Shown in pieces: positions 27,672 through 37,159 of a stretch of 64,000 nucleotides of DNA. The stretch is taken from positions 1-64,000 of the forward strand of contig NZ_WIAX01000002.1 of assembly GCF_009467795.1 (NCBI RefSeq), given 5' to 3'. Source of the DNA: Nesterenkonia halophila (GTDB lineage Bacteria; Actinomycetota; Actinomycetes; Actinomycetales; Micrococcaceae). Each line of letters opens with the position of its first letter. Positions within the stretch are counted from its first letter, which is position 1. The translations under genes and the position numbers were made by a program. Under the pieces are notes generated by a model. That model saw nothing but the letters and a program-made list of their open reading frames with translations, made no database searches and was not told where the DNA came from.

Positions 27672-28739
27672 TCAGACCTTGCGCAGCAGCACCCGCGAGA
27701 CCGAGTGGTCGCGGCTCTTGCTCATCACCAGTCGGGCCCTCGACCGGGTCGGCTGGATGTTCTCGCGCAGGTTGGGCCCGTTGATCCGGTTCCAGATGTC
27801 GGTGGCCCGCTGCACGGCCTCCTCGTCGGAGAGGTAGGAGTACTGGTGGAAGTAGCTCTCCGGGTTCGCGAAGGCGCCGTGGCGCCACCGCATGAAGCGG
27901 TCCACGTACCACTGCTCGATGTGCGCCGGATTGGCGTCCACGTAGATCGAGAAGTCGAAGAAGTCGCTGAGCGCCAGCCCGGTGGTCCCGTCGGCGCGGA
28001 CCCTGGCCGGCTGCAGGACGTTGAGCCCTTCGACGATCAGCACGTCGGGGCTGCGGATGACGACTTCGCGGTCCGGGACGATGTCGTAGTGCAGATGCGA
28101 GTACCACGGGGCGCGGACCTCGGGCTTGCCGGACTTGACCTCCGAGACCATGCGCAGCAGCTTCCGCCGGTCATAGGCCTCCGGGAAGCCCTTGCGCTCC
28201 ATCAGTCCGCGTCGGCGCAGCTCGGCATTGGGGTGCAGGAAGCCGTCGGTGGTGACCAGCTCCACCCGCGGAGTCGACGGCCAGCGGCGCAGCAGCTCCT
28301 GCAGCACGCGGGCGCTGGTGGACTTGCCGACGGCGACCGAGCCGGCCACGCCGATGACGAAGGGCGTCCGCCGGGTGGTCCCGCCCAGGAAGTCGTTGGT
28401 GGCCGCACGCAGATGGGCCGCCGACTCGACGTAGATGGACAGCAGCCGGCTCAGCGGCAGATAGACCTGGGCGACCTCATCCAGGGAGAGGTGCTCGCCG
28501 ATGCCGCGGAGCCGGTCGACGTCGTCCTGGTTCAGCGGCTGCTCAAGCCGGTGGGCCAGCCGGGCCCAGTCGCGGCGGGCCAGCTCGACGAACGGGCTGT
28601 AATGCTCGGAGCCGCCGCGGGCCGGAGAGCCGGCCCAGGGGGCGGTGCCGGCGACCTCCGCGGGGAGCGGCCCCGTGGGGTGCGGCTCGCTGGGGATCGG
28701 CGCCGCGGGGCGCGGATCATCGTTCGAGTGCGAAGACAC
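27672..28739 (-). CDS. coaA: Type I pantothenate kinase
   Basis: First step of coenzyme A synthesis: pantothenate + ATP to 4'-phosphopantothenate. The 355-residue protein has a Pro-rich N-terminal 45 residues, then [15 protein letters not shown], the P-loop [12 protein letters not shown] (Lys139), [53 protein letters not shown] and FDFSIYVDA. The frame is open upstream, but GTG 28739 gives the expected start. It is divergent from glmS, and the two share a -10 region. Confidence 0.94.
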   Translation of the reverse strand: MSSHSNDDPRPAAPIPSEPHPTGPLPAEVAGTAPWAGSPARGGSEHYSPFVELARRDWARLAHRLEQPLNQDDVDRLRGIGEHLSLDEVAQVYLPLSRLLSIYVESAAHLRAATNDFLGGTTRRTPFVIGVAGSVAVGKSTSARVLQELLRRWPSTPRVELVTTDGFLHPNAELRRRGLMERKGFPEAYDRRKLLRMVSEVKSGKPEVRAPWYSHLHYDIVPDREVVIRSPDVLIVEGLNVLQPARVRADGTTGLALSDFFDFSIYVDANPAHIEQWYVDRFMRWRHGAFANPESYFHQYSYLSDEEAVQRATDIWNRINGPNLRENIQPTRSRARLVMSKSRDHSVSRVLLRKV

Positions 28740-28749
28740 GGGAACACGA

Positions 28750-28756
28750 TACGCTA
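28750..28756. promoter_or_regulatory. Shared symmetrical -10 element of coaA and glmS
   Basis: The heptamer TACGCTA contains TACGCT on the plus strand (28750-28755; 7 bases before the glmS ATG) and TAGCGT on the minus strand (28756-28751; 11 bases before the coaA GTG). Both are TAnnnT -10 boxes, so the two promoters would overlap almost completely. Confidence 0.55.
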
Positions 28757-28762
28757 TGAGAC

Positions 28763-30634
28763 ATGTGTGGAATCGTCGGCTACATCGGCCGCCCCGAGAA
28801 GACATCTGACCACGCGGCGCTCGACGTCCTGCTCGAAGGACTGCGCCGTCTCGAGTACCGAGGCTACGACTCTGCAGGCGTCGCGACCGTCTCAGCCGGC
28901 AGCGTCGAGACTCGCAAGAAGGCCGGCAAGCTCGTCAACCTGGAGGACGAGATCGCCTCCAGCCCGGTCGCGGAGTCCCCGGTCGGCATCGGTCACACCC
29001 GCTGGGCCACCCACGGCGGGCCGAACGACCTGAACGCCCACCCCCACCTGGGCGACGGCGGCAAGCTCGCCGTCATCCATAACGGCATCATCGAGAACTT
29101 CGCCGAGCTGAAGGCCGGCCTGACCGCCGAGGGCATCACCTTCGCCTCGCAGACCGACACCGAGGTCGCCGCCCAGCTGATCGGTCACCACTTCGCCGGC
29201 GACGCCGCCGGGGACCTGACCGAGGCGATGCGTCTGGCCTGCGGGCAGCTCGAGGGCGCCTTCACCCTGCTCGCCGTCCACGCCGACCAGCCCGACCGCG
29301 TCGTCGCCGCCCGCCGCAACTCGCCGCTGGTGGTCGGCCTGGGCGAGGGCGAGAACTTCCTCGGCTCCGACGTCTCTGGATTCATCGACTTCACCCGTGA
29401 GGCCGTGGAGCTCGCGCAGGACCAGATCGTGACGATCACCAGCGAGCAGCTGGACATCATCGGCTTCGACGGCCGGCCCGCCGAGGGCCGGCGCTTCACC
29501 GTCGACTGGGACGCCGCGGCCGCCGAGAAGGGCGGCTACGACACCTTCATGGAGAAGGAGATCAACGAGCAGCCCAAGGCGGTGGAGGACACTCTGCTGG
29601 GCCGCACCGACGCCGACGGCCGCCTGGTCCTCGACGAGCTGCGCATCGACGCCGAGGACCTGAAGGCCGTGCAGAAGATCATCGTGCTGGCCTGCGGCAC
29701 CGCCGCCTACGCCGGCACCGTGGCCAAATACGCCATCGAGCACTGGACCCGCGTGCCGGTGGAGGTCGAGCTCGCCCACGAGTTCCGCTACCGCGACCCG
29801 ATCATCGACGAGACGACGCTGGTCGTGTCCATCTCGCAGTCCGGCGAGACCATGGACACCCTCATGGCGGTGCGCTACGCCAAGGAGCAGGGCGCGAAGA
29901 CGCTGGCCATCTGCAACACCAACGGCTCGACCATCCCGCGCGAGTCCGACGCGGTGCTCTACCTGCATGCCGGCCCGGAGATCGCCGTGGCCTCCACCAA
30001 GGCCTTCCTGGCGATGATCGCGGCCTCCTACCTGCTGGGCCTGTACCTCGCCCAGCTGCGCGGCCAGCTCTTCCAGGGCCAGATCACCGACATCCTCGCC
30101 GACCTGCACAGCATCCCCGCCAAGATCGAGCAGATCCTCGACGACTCGGGGCAGATCAAGCAGCTCGCCCGGGACATGGCCGAGACCCCGTCGGTGCTGT
30201 TCCTGGGCCGCCACGTCGGCTACCCGGTCGCGATGGAGGGTGCGCTGAAGCTCAAGGAGCTGGCCTACATCCACGCCGAGGGCTTCGCCGCCGGCGAGCT
30301 CAAGCACGGCCCCATCGCGCTGATCGACGAGGGCCAGCCGGTCTTCGTCGTCGTCCCCTCGCCGCGGGGCCGCCACTCGCTGCACTCCAAGGTGGTCTCC
30401 AACATCCAGGAGGTCCGCGCCCGCGGGGCGAGGACCATCACCGTCGCCGAGGAGGGCGACGCGACGGTCGAGGACTTCTCCGAGTCCGTCTTCCGGGTGC
30501 CGGAGACCCAGCCGCTGCTGATGCCGCTGCTGACCACGGTGCCGCTGCAGATCTTCGCCTGCGCGCTGGCCGCGGAGAAGGGCTACGACGTCGATCAGCC
30601 GCGCAATCTGGCCAAATCTGTCACCGTCGAGTGA
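28763..30634 (+). CDS. glmS: Glutamine-fructose-6-phosphate aminotransferase (isomerizing)
   Basis: Makes glucosamine-6-phosphate, the entry to amino-sugar and cell-wall synthesis. The 623-residue protein has the glutaminase domain with the N-terminal nucleophile Cys2 ([46 protein letters not shown]) and two SIS isomerase domains ([36 protein letters not shown]; and the C-terminal [15 protein letters not shown]). No glmS ribozyme is present: the ATG lies only 7 bases after the -10. The product feeds glmM nearby. Confidence 0.97.
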   Translation: MCGIVGYIGRPEKTSDHAALDVLLEGLRRLEYRGYDSAGVATVSAGSVETRKKAGKLVNLEDEIASSPVAESPVGIGHTRWATHGGPNDLNAHPHLGDGGKLAVIHNGIIENFAELKAGLTAEGITFASQTDTEVAAQLIGHHFAGDAAGDLTEAMRLACGQLEGAFTLLAVHADQPDRVVAARRNSPLVVGLGEGENFLGSDVSGFIDFTREAVELAQDQIVTITSEQLDIIGFDGRPAEGRRFTVDWDAAAAEKGGYDTFMEKEINEQPKAVEDTLLGRTDADGRLVLDELRIDAEDLKAVQKIIVLACGTAAYAGTVAKYAIEHWTRVPVEVELAHEFRYRDPIIDETTLVVSISQSGETMDTLMAVRYAKEQGAKTLAICNTNGSTIPRESDAVLYLHAGPEIAVASTKAFLAMIAASYLLGLYLAQLRGQLFQGQITDILADLHSIPAKIEQILDDSGQIKQLARDMAETPSVLFLGRHVGYPVAMEGALKLKELAYIHAEGFAAGELKHGPIALIDEGQPVFVVVPSPRGRHSLHSKVVSNIQEVRARGARTITVAEEGDATVEDFSESVFRVPETQPLLMPLLTTVPLQIFACALAAEKGYDVDQPRNLAKSVTVE

Positions 30635-30670
30635 TCTCGAGCAGGTGACCGGGCGCTGACGCGCCGGACC

Positions 30671-30735
30671 GCCGGGCCCCGCACCGCCCGCCGTCGTCGA
30701 GACCCTCGACGACCGTCGGCGGCGCGGGGCCCGGC
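30671..30735 (+). terminator. Terminator after glmS
   Basis: GCCGGGCCCCGC (30671-30682) pairs with GCGGGGCCCGGC (30724-30735); an inner stem pairs GCCGTCGTCGAG with CTCGACGACCGTCGGC with a bulge. Located 37 bases after the glmS stop, before acpS. Confidence 0.7.
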
Positions 30736-30799
30736 GTCGCCGTGCGGGAGCGCAGGTCGGGCGAGCGCGCCCGACGACCATGTCGAGGGAGGACCACAC

Positions 30800-31156
30800 G
30801 TGATCATCGGGATCGGCGTCGACGTCGTCGAGGTCAGTCGCTTCGGCGGCCAGCTGGGCCGTGCGCCGGGGCTGCGCGAGCGACTGTTCACCGACGCCGA
30901 GCGCGGGCTTCCGCTGCGCTCGCTGGCCGCACGCTTCGCGGCCAAGGAGGCCGTGGCCAAGGCGCTGGGCGCCCCGGCGGGGATGTCCTGGCAGCACTGC
31001 GAGATCGTCGTCGACGCCTCCGGCGCGCCGCGCGTGGCCGTCACCGGCACAGTGGAGGCCGTCGCCGAGCGGCGCGGCGTCGCATACTGGCATCTGTCGC
31101 TGTCGCACGACGGCGACGTCGCGACCGCGATGGTGGTCGCCGAGGGGAGGAGCTGA
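30800..31156 (+). CDS. acpS: Holo-[acyl-carrier-protein] synthase
   Basis: Transfers 4'-phosphopantetheine from CoA to acyl carrier protein. The 118-residue protein has [20 protein letters not shown] (metal-binding Asp), FTDAERG, and [20 protein letters not shown] (the Glu and Lys of the active site). GTG 30800 follows GAGGGAGGA. The nnr ATG is only 2 bases after its stop. The acpS-nnr-alr order after glmS is typical of actinobacteria. Confidence 0.95.
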   Translation: MIIGIGVDVVEVSRFGGQLGRAPGLRERLFTDAERGLPLRSLAARFAAKEAVAKALGAPAGMSWQHCEIVVDASGAPRVAVTGTVEAVAERRGVAYWHLSLSHDGDVATAMVVAEGRS

Positions 31157-31158
31157 TC

Positions 31159-32919
31159 ATGAGCATGCCGATGAGGCGCAGGCCTGCGACGCGCACGACG
31201 GCGTCGAGGCCGCGTCCGACGCCGGCCCCCGCGCCGATCGCACCCGGCGGCGCGGGCCGGTCCGGAGCGTCCGCCGCGCCCGGCGGAGCCGGGGGTGGAC
31301 CCCGACGCGCCGAGGTCCCGCTGATCCCGCTGCACACCGCCGCGCAGGTTCGGGCGGCCGAGGCCCCGCTGGTCGAGGCCGGCCACGGCGAGACGCTGAT
31401 GCGCCGAGCCGCCCACGCCCTCGCCCAGGAGGTCCTGGATCGCCTGGAGACCGGCTGCGGGCGGGTCTACGGCGCCGTCGTCGTCGGACTGATCGGGTCC
31501 GGCAGCAACGGCGGGGACGGGCTGCACGCGCTGGCGAAGCTGCGCCGCCGCGGCGTCGACGCCCGCGCGGTGCTGCTGCGCGAGGATGTGCATCCCGACG
31601 GGCTGGCGGCCTTCCGCGCCGTCGGCGGACGCATCGTCGAGGTGATCCCGGCGAGCACCGAGGTGCTGCTCGACGCGATCATCGGCACCGGATCGCGCAG
31701 CGGCTTCACCCTTCCGGACGTCGAAGGGCTCGCCGAGCTGCTGGAGTGCCGCCGGGAGTCCATCGTCGACGAGCGCCGACCCCAGGTCGTCGCCTGCGAC
31801 GTGCCCTCCGGGGTCGACGTCGACACCGGCACCGTCGCCGGCGACGTCATCGAGGCCGACTGCACGGTGACCTTCGGCGGCTGCAAGACCGGGCTGGTGA
31901 TCGGCGCCGGGTCGCAGGCCGCCGGCGTGGTGCGCACCGTGCCCATCGGCATCGAGGCGAATCTCGAGCTGCCGGTCCGCTGGCTGGTCGGCGAGGACCA
32001 GTCGGTGGGCTCCGAGGCCGGTCAGCGTCGTCGGCGCGGCCAGTGCGCCCCGGGCGGCGACGAGCGGCCGGCTCCGCTGGTGCGGCCGCGTCCGGCGGAC
32101 GGCGACCACAAGTATTCGCGGGGGGCGGTCCACGTGATCGCCGGCTCCCGGGAGTTCCCCGGCGCCGCGCAGCTGACCTCGGCCGCGGCGGTGTCCACCG
32201 GAGTGGGCATGGTCGTGCTGCAGGCGCCGGAGGAGGTCCGCGACCGGCTGGTGACGATGATGCCGGAGGTGGTCACCACCTCCGGCCGGGGCAGCTCGGT
32301 GCTGCAGCGGGCGACGGCGGCGGCCGTCGGCCCGGGCATCGGCCGCGACGTCTTCCAGCTGGCGGCCCTGGGCCGCGCCCTGGAATGGGCGGGGCCGGGA
32401 CGACCCTGCGTCATCGACGCCTCGGCGCTGTCGCATCTCAACGACTCCTCCTTCACCGACGTCGAGCTCGGTCCGCATGTGCTGCTCACCCCGCACCTCG
32501 GCGAGATCCGCGGGGTGATGGCCGACCTCGACCGCGACGACCTGATCGAGCTGCTGGAGTCCGATCCGGCCGCCGCCGTCGAGCAGCTGGCCGAGCAGCT
32601 GGAGGTCACCGTGCTGCTGAAGGGCCCCAGCACCGTCATCGCGGCCCCGGACGCGCCGACAGTGGTCCACCGCGTCGACGCCCCGGGACTGGCGACCGCC
32701 GGCAGCGGCGACGTGCTCACCGGCATCATCGGCGCGCTGGCCGCCGTGCGGCCCGAGGAGCCGATGTGGCGCACCGCCGCGCTGGGCGTGCGCATCCATG
32801 CCCAGGCGGCCGGTCGGATCGACCCCTTCGGGTGCGGGGCCTTCGGCGCCGGACGCCTGGTCGAGGCGGTCAGCCCGACGTCGGGCACTGTCGCCGTCGG
32901 CGTCGACCACCGGGCCTGA
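31159..32919 (+). CDS. nnr: Bifunctional NAD(P)H-hydrate epimerase / ADP-dependent dehydratase
   Basis: Repairs hydrated NADH and NADPH. The 586-residue protein has a 50-residue Pro/Gly/Ala-rich leader, the YjeF-N epimerase domain (about 55-265; GLIGSGSNGGDGLHALAKLR, VACDVPSGVDVDTG) and the YjeF-C kinase-like dehydratase domain (about 300-586; KYSRGAVHVIAGSREFPGAA, LTPHLGEIRGVMA, TAGSGDVLTGIIGALAAV). The order is that of E. coli Nnr. The ATG at 31159 has GGGGAGGAG upstream and follows acpS directly. The low-complexity N-terminus is odd, and ATG 31165 or 31171 could also be used. Confidence 0.92.
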   Translation: MSMPMRRRPATRTTASRPRPTPAPAPIAPGGAGRSGASAAPGGAGGGPRRAEVPLIPLHTAAQVRAAEAPLVEAGHGETLMRRAAHALAQEVLDRLETGCGRVYGAVVVGLIGSGSNGGDGLHALAKLRRRGVDARAVLLREDVHPDGLAAFRAVGGRIVEVIPASTEVLLDAIIGTGSRSGFTLPDVEGLAELLECRRESIVDERRPQVVACDVPSGVDVDTGTVAGDVIEADCTVTFGGCKTGLVIGAGSQAAGVVRTVPIGIEANLELPVRWLVGEDQSVGSEAGQRRRRGQCAPGGDERPAPLVRPRPADGDHKYSRGAVHVIAGSREFPGAAQLTSAAAVSTGVGMVVLQAPEEVRDRLVTMMPEVVTTSGRGSSVLQRATAAAVGPGIGRDVFQLAALGRALEWAGPGRPCVIDASALSHLNDSSFTDVELGPHVLLTPHLGEIRGVMADLDRDDLIELLESDPAAAVEQLAEQLEVTVLLKGPSTVIAAPDAPTVVHRVDAPGLATAGSGDVLTGIIGALAAVRPEEPMWRTAALGVRIHAQAAGRIDPFGCGAFGAGRLVEAVSPTSGTVAVGVDHRA

Positions 32920-32951
32920 ACGGCGCGGCCGCCCCGATCTGGAAGAATGTG

Positions 32952-33395
32952 ATGACGATGACATCTGCCGCCGCTCGCCCCGGACCTCGCCACCTGCTGC
33001 GCCGCCTGATCACCGCACTGGTCGCAGTGCTGGTCGCCACTCTGGTCGTGGTGGTGATCGCGCTGCCGGTGGACCTGATCACCGGCTTCCTGGCCCCGGA
33101 GACTCTGTTGTCCGGGCTCGGCGGCTATCTCTGGCTGCTGACTCCGGTCGCGGCCGTCTCCGGTCTCCTCGGCGCGGCAGTGGGCACGGCCTCGCAGTGG
33201 CTCTCGGCCTCCACGCCCCGAGCCGCGGCGATGGTCTCCGGGATCAGTGCGGCCGCGGTGCCGCTGCTGGCCACCTTCGCGCTGCTCTGGTCGCCGCTGA
33301 TCGCCGTGCTCCAGGTGCTGTGGATCGTCGTGATCGGCCTCGCCGCCGGGTGGGCCAGCTGGCACGCCGACCGGCGGGGGCGGCCGCAGTCATGA
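32952..33395 (+). CDS. Small membrane protein of unknown function
   Basis: A 147-residue protein with four hydrophobic segments: LITALVAVLVATLVVVVIAL, a short loop, YLWLLTPVAAVSGLLGAAVG, AAMVSGISAAAVPLLATFAL and VLQVLWIVVIGLAAGWASW. It has a positively charged N-terminus (RPGPRHLLRRL) and an Arg/His-rich C-terminus. I recognise no family. It lies between nnr and alr with 32 bases to nnr and 26 to alr, so it may be transcribed with nnr. GTG 32949 is an alternative start one codon earlier. Confidence 0.7.
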   Translation: MTMTSAAARPGPRHLLRRLITALVAVLVATLVVVVIALPVDLITGFLAPETLLSGLGGYLWLLTPVAAVSGLLGAAVGTASQWLSASTPRAAAMVSGISAAAVPLLATFALLWSPLIAVLQVLWIVVIGLAAGWASWHADRRGRPQS

Positions 33396-33408
33396 CGGCC
33401 GCTCCTCG

Positions 33409-33414
33409 TAGAGT
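33409..33414 (+). promoter_or_regulatory. -10 box of alr (leaderless type)
   Basis: TAGAGT, 7 bases before the alr ATG. Same arrangement as truA, glmM and tsaB. Confidence 0.5.
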
Positions 33415-33421
33415 AGAGGGC

Positions 33422-34666
33422 ATGAGTACCGTCAGCGGCACAGCCGTGCCCGAGGTCCACGCCCCGGAGCGCGCGGCGATCATCGATCCCGCCGCCATCC
33501 GGCACAACGTGGCCACGATCGCCGCCTACGTCCGGCCCGCGAAGGTCATGGTCGCCGTCAAGGCCGACGGCTACGGCCACGGGGCGGTGACCGCCGCGCA
33601 CGCCGCCGTCGACGGCGGCGCCGACTGGATCGGCGTCGCCCACGTCACCGAGGCGCTGCAGCTGCGCGCCGCCGGGATCGAGGCGCCGATGCTGGCCTGG
33701 CTGCACACGGCCCGCACCGACTTCGCCGAGGCGATCTCCCAGGACGTGGACCTGGGGATCTCCGGCTGGGAGATCGACGAGGTCGCCGCCGCGGCCGAGC
33801 AGCTGCAGACGCCGGCGCATGTGCATCTGAAGGTCGACACCGGTCTGGGACGCAACGGCTGCACTCCGGAGCGTTGGCCGGAGCTGGTGGCCCGCGCCGT
33901 CGAGTTCCAGGACCGCGGGCTGATGAGCGTGGTGGGACTGTTCACCCATCTGGCCGTCGCCGACGAGCCCGATCGGCGGGAGACCGACGAGCAGCTCGAG
34001 GTCTATCGCTGGGCGGTGGAGACCGCCGAAGAGGCGGGGCTGAGCGTCTCGCTGCGGCATGTGGCCAACACCCCGGCCGCGCTGTCCCGGCCGGATGCGC
34101 ACTTCGACATGGTCCGCGTCGGCGTCGGCGTCTACGGGCAGAGCCCCTTCGTCGACCGCTCGGCCGAGGACCTCGGGCTGGAGCCGGCGATGGAGCTGCG
34201 GACGACAGTGGCCAACGTCAAGCAGGTCCCGGCCGGCCAGGGCATCAGCTACGGACTGACCCACCGGGTGGACCGGCCGACGTCCCTGGCGCTGATCCCG
34301 ATGGGCTACGGCGACGGCGTGCCGCGGATCGCCGTCCACGCCCCGGTGCGGATCGGGGAACGGACGTACCAGTCGGCCGGCCGTGTGGCGATGGACCAGT
34401 TCGTCGTCGACCTCGAGGACGTCGACACCGAGGTCTCGGTGGGCGACGACGTCGTGCTCTTCGGCGGCGACTCCGGCATCTCGGCCGCCGACTGGGGCGC
34501 GGCCGCGCAGACGATCAATTACGAGATCATCACCCGCATCGGCTCCCGCGTGCCCCGGCAGGTGATCGATTCCGAGCGCGGCCGGCCCGACGACGTGCCG
34601 ACGGGCACGGCATCGGGCCCGGCATCGGGCACGACGTCGGGCGGCACGACCGGGGGCGCGTGGTGA
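33422..34666 (+). CDS. alr: Alanine racemase
   Basis: Supplies D-alanine for peptidoglycan. The 414-residue PLP enzyme has the lysine motif VMVAVKADGYGHGAVTAAHA (PLP Lys47), HVHLKVDTGLGRNGCTPERW, GLFTHLAVADEP, ISYGLTHRVDRPTSLALIPM with the catalytic tyrosine region, and GRVAMDQFVVDL. The C-terminus (about 390-414) is a Gly/Ser/Thr repeat (GTASGPASGTTSGGTTGG) that is probably disordered. Its stop overlaps the tsaE GTG (GTGA). Confidence 0.95.
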   Translation: MSTVSGTAVPEVHAPERAAIIDPAAIRHNVATIAAYVRPAKVMVAVKADGYGHGAVTAAHAAVDGGADWIGVAHVTEALQLRAAGIEAPMLAWLHTARTDFAEAISQDVDLGISGWEIDEVAAAAEQLQTPAHVHLKVDTGLGRNGCTPERWPELVARAVEFQDRGLMSVVGLFTHLAVADEPDRRETDEQLEVYRWAVETAEEAGLSVSLRHVANTPAALSRPDAHFDMVRVGVGVYGQSPFVDRSAEDLGLEPAMELRTTVANVKQVPAGQGISYGLTHRVDRPTSLALIPMGYGDGVPRIAVHAPVRIGERTYQSAGRVAMDQFVVDLEDVDTEVSVGDDVVLFGGDSGISAADWGAAAQTINYEIITRIGSRVPRQVIDSERGRPDDVPTGTASGPASGTTSGGTTGGAW

Positions 34667-35295
34667 GCGGGGCCGCGACGCCGGCGGATCCGCAGTGGCG
34701 GCTCGAGCGGCGGCTCGACGATCTGCAGTCCACCGAAGAGTTCGCGCAGGCGCTGGCCGCGGAGCTGCGCGCCGGCGACGTGCTGATCCTCACCGGCGGT
34801 CTCGGTGCGGGCAAGACGACCTTCACCCAGGCGCTGGCCGCGGCGCTGGGAGTCTCCGGGCGGGTGAGTTCGCCGACCTTCGTGCTCAGCCGGATCCACC
34901 GCGCGGAGCACGACGGGCCCGACCTGGTCCACGTCGACGCCTATCGCACCGACGCCGCCGGTGTGGAGGGCCTGGACCTGGTCTCCACGCGCGAGCGGTC
35001 GGTGACCGTGGTCGAGTGGGGCCGCGGCGTGGTCGAGGAGGCGCTGGTCGGCGTCGACGGCTCCTGGCTCGACCTGGAGCTGGTGGATCCCGCCCTTCCC
35101 GCCGCCCCCGGCACGACGACGCCGCAGGCCGCCGGCTCCGGGAACGGCTCCGCGCCCTCCGACGGTGACGACGCCCCGGAGATCATCACCGACTTCTCCG
35201 AGTCGGAGGCCGATGTGTTCGGCCGCAGCCGTCGGGCGGTGCTGTGCGGCCACGGCCCCCGCTGGTCCGCCCCGCCGGCCGGTCTGCCCGGCTGA
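34663..35295 (+). CDS. tsaE: tRNA t6A biosynthesis ATPase TsaE
   Basis: Works with TsaB and TsaD to place threonylcarbamoyl on A37 of tRNAs reading ANN codons. The 210-residue protein has the Walker A LTGGLGAGKTTFTQALAAAL (Lys51), SSPTFVLSRIH, LVHVDAYRTDAAGVEGLDL (Walker B-like) and VTVVEWGRGVVEE. The last 60 residues are a low-complexity extension ending RAVLCGHGPRWSAPPAGLPG. GTG 34663 overlaps the alr stop. The partners tsaB and tsaD lie 1.9-3 kb downstream, after an antiporter gene. Confidence 0.93.
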   Translation: MSGAATPADPQWRLERRLDDLQSTEEFAQALAAELRAGDVLILTGGLGAGKTTFTQALAAALGVSGRVSSPTFVLSRIHRAEHDGPDLVHVDAYRTDAAGVEGLDLVSTRERSVTVVEWGRGVVEEALVGVDGSWLDLELVDPALPAAPGTTTPQAAGSGNGSAPSDGDDAPEIITDFSESEADVFGRSRRAVLCGHGPRWSAPPAGLPG

Positions 35296-35699
35296 GGGTC
35301 GCCCGCTGAGGGGCGTCCACGGGAGGACGCCGGCTGAGGGACGCTGCCTGAGGGACGCCGCCTGAGGGATGCCGGCCCGGCCGCGGCCCACGGCATCGGC
35401 GAGGTTCGGAGCGCCGGGCCGTCGCGTCAGGGCTGGCGTCCGGCATGGTCTCTGACGCTCCCTCGCAGTCCTGCACCGCGCCCGGCGATCCCGCGCCGCC
35501 TCGAGCCTCGGGAATCTCGCACGGTGCCGCATCGAGTCGCCGAGGTTGCGTATGTTCCGGATCACATTTTCAATAGTCAGGACGTGAGTACCACTTGATG
35601 AAATTGATGTGGGTCACGTCATGACGTGGCGACTGCGCCCCCGGGCGGTCGATCACGCCAGCCCTTCCCATACACCGTCGAGAACGAGGTGAGCCGAGA
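35296..35699 (+). other. 404-base spacer with CTGAGGG repeats and a CACGTCATGACGTG palindrome
   Basis: The first 80 bases contain five imperfect direct repeats of CTGAGGGnCGCC type, spaced about 14-28 bases apart, with a small GGCGTCC/GGACGCC hairpin. No gene is supported in 35296-35699. From about 35540 the GC content falls, and the perfect 14-bp palindrome CACGTCATGACGTG lies at 35615-35628, 72 bases before the antiporter start. Likely a regulatory region for that gene. Confidence 0.55.
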
Positions 35700-37040
35700 G
35701 TGTCCGAACTCCTCAACCCGGTCGTGCTCTCCGTGCTGGTCCTGGCCGTGCTGAGCCTGGCACGGGTCAATGTCGTCGTCGCCCTGCTGATCGCCGCCCT
35801 GGTGGCCGGTCTGACCGGAGGGCTGTCCATCGAAGAGACCTTCAACACGCTGGTCGAGGGCCTGGGAGGCCAGGGCGAGACCGCCCTGAGCTACATCCTG
35901 CTGGGCACGCTGGCGGTGATGGTCTCCCGCTCGGGGCTGACCGAGAAGCTCATCCGCAGGGTCCTGCCGCTGCTCAAGGGCCCGCGGGCGGTGGTGCTCT
36001 TCGCCATCGCGGGGCTGGCGAGCCTCTCGCAGAACCTCGTGCCGGTGCACATCGCCTTCATCCCCATCCTGATCCCGCCGCTGCTGGCGGTCTTCGACCG
36101 TCTGCAGGTCGACCGGCGAGCCATCGCCACGGCGCTGACCTTCGGGCTGAAGGCGCCCTACCTGCTCGTCCCGCTGGGCTTCGGCCTCATCTTCCAGGGC
36201 ATCGTCGCCGACGAGATGACCAAACACGGCATGGAGATCTCGGTCGGACGGATCCCGCTGGCCATGGCCATCCCGGTGGGCGGGATGGTCGTCGGCCTCG
36301 CGGTGGCCGTATTGATCACCTATCGGAAGCCGCGCGTGTACTCGACGGTCGCCGCCGGCTCCGGCGGCGCGGCGCTGCCCGATCCCGAGTCCACCGCGGC
36401 GGGCGAGGCTCCGACGACGCGCTGGGGGCGCGGCGACGTCGTGGTGCTGCTGGGGCTGGCGGTGACGCTGGTGCTGCAGCTGGTCTACAGCTCGCTGGTG
36501 ATCGCCGCTCTGGCCGGCATCCTGGTGATCTTCCTGCTGCGCGCAGAGTCCTGGCGCGACGGCGACCCGATCATCGACCGCGGCGTGGCCATGATGGGCA
36601 CGATCGCCTTCATCATGCTCATCGCCTCCGGCTACGCCGGGGTGCTCACCGAGACCGGCGCCGTGGAGTCGCTGGTCTCGGCGGCCGGCGACTGGATCGG
36701 GGGCAGCCAGCTGCTCGCCGCGGTGACGCTGATGCTGGTGGGCATGCTGGTGACCATGGGCATCGGCACCTCCTTCGGCACTGTGCCGGTGCTCGCGGCG
36801 ATCTTCGTGCCGCTGGCGGCGAGTCTGGGCTTCAGCCCGCTGGCGACCGCCGCGCTCATCGGGGCGGCCGGCGGCATCGGCGACGCCGGCTCCCCGGCCT
36901 CGGACAGCACGCTGGGCCCGACGTCGGGGCTGAATGCCGACGGCCAGCACAACCACATCTGGGACACCTGCGTGCCGACCTTCCTGCATTACAACATCCC
37001 GCTGTTCCTCGGCGGGGTCGTCGCGGCGATGGTGCTCTGA
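35700..37040 (+). CDS. YuiF-type Na+/H+ antiporter or amino-acid permease family protein
   Basis: A 446-residue inner-membrane protein with about eleven hydrophobic segments. Features include NVVVALLIAALVAGLTGGLS, SQNLVPVHIAFIPILIPPLL, GIGTSFGTVPVLAAIFVPLA and GAAGGIGDAGSPASDSTLGP, the paired hairpin motifs of the ion transporter superfamily members annotated as Na+/H+ antiporter family (YuiF-like; some relatives are described as histidine permeases). Substrate is open. GTG 35700 has GAGGTGAG upstream. It interrupts the otherwise conserved alr-tsaE-tsaB-rimI-tsaD run. Palindrome copy B begins 17 bases after its stop. Confidence 0.82.
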   Translation: MSELLNPVVLSVLVLAVLSLARVNVVVALLIAALVAGLTGGLSIEETFNTLVEGLGGQGETALSYILLGTLAVMVSRSGLTEKLIRRVLPLLKGPRAVVLFAIAGLASLSQNLVPVHIAFIPILIPPLLAVFDRLQVDRRAIATALTFGLKAPYLLVPLGFGLIFQGIVADEMTKHGMEISVGRIPLAMAIPVGGMVVGLAVAVLITYRKPRVYSTVAAGSGGAALPDPESTAAGEAPTTRWGRGDVVVLLGLAVTLVLQLVYSSLVIAALAGILVIFLLRAESWRDGDPIIDRGVAMMGTIAFIMLIASGYAGVLTETGAVESLVSAAGDWIGGSQLLAAVTLMLVGMLVTMGIGTSFGTVPVLAAIFVPLAASLGFSPLATAALIGAAGGIGDAGSPASDSTLGPTSGLNADGQHNHIWDTCVPTFLHYNIPLFLGGVVAAMVL

Positions 37041-37057
37041 GCATCCCTCCCGGAGGC

Positions 37058-37117
37058 GATGACTCGGCGGGACGGGTGGGAATGTGACGGCATCCCCACG
37101 CTTTCCGCGGAGTCATC
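37058..37117. repeat. 60-bp palindrome, copy B
   Basis: Begins GATGACTCGGCGGGACG and ends CTTTCCGCGGAGTCATC, exactly 60 bp; about four mismatches between arms. Lies between the antiporter stop and the tsaB promoter. Confidence 0.85.
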
Positions 37118-37147
37118 CCCGAGTGAAGGGCGACGTCGGCGAGCCGA

Positions 37148-37153
37148 TAGCAT
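37148..37153 (+). promoter_or_regulatory. -10 box of tsaB (leaderless type)
   Basis: TAGCAT, 6 bases before the tsaB GTG. GGAGGGG lies between, but is too close to the start to act as a ribosome site. Confidence 0.5.
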
Positions 37154-37159
37154 GGAGGG

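Noticed and set aside
28700-28762. glmS ribozyme or riboswitch
   Set aside because: The -10 box is 7 bases before the start codon, so there is no room for a leader.
28739-28805. Extended coaA start at 28805
   Set aside because: It would run through the glmS promoter and its first codons; GTG 28739 gives a normal N-terminus.
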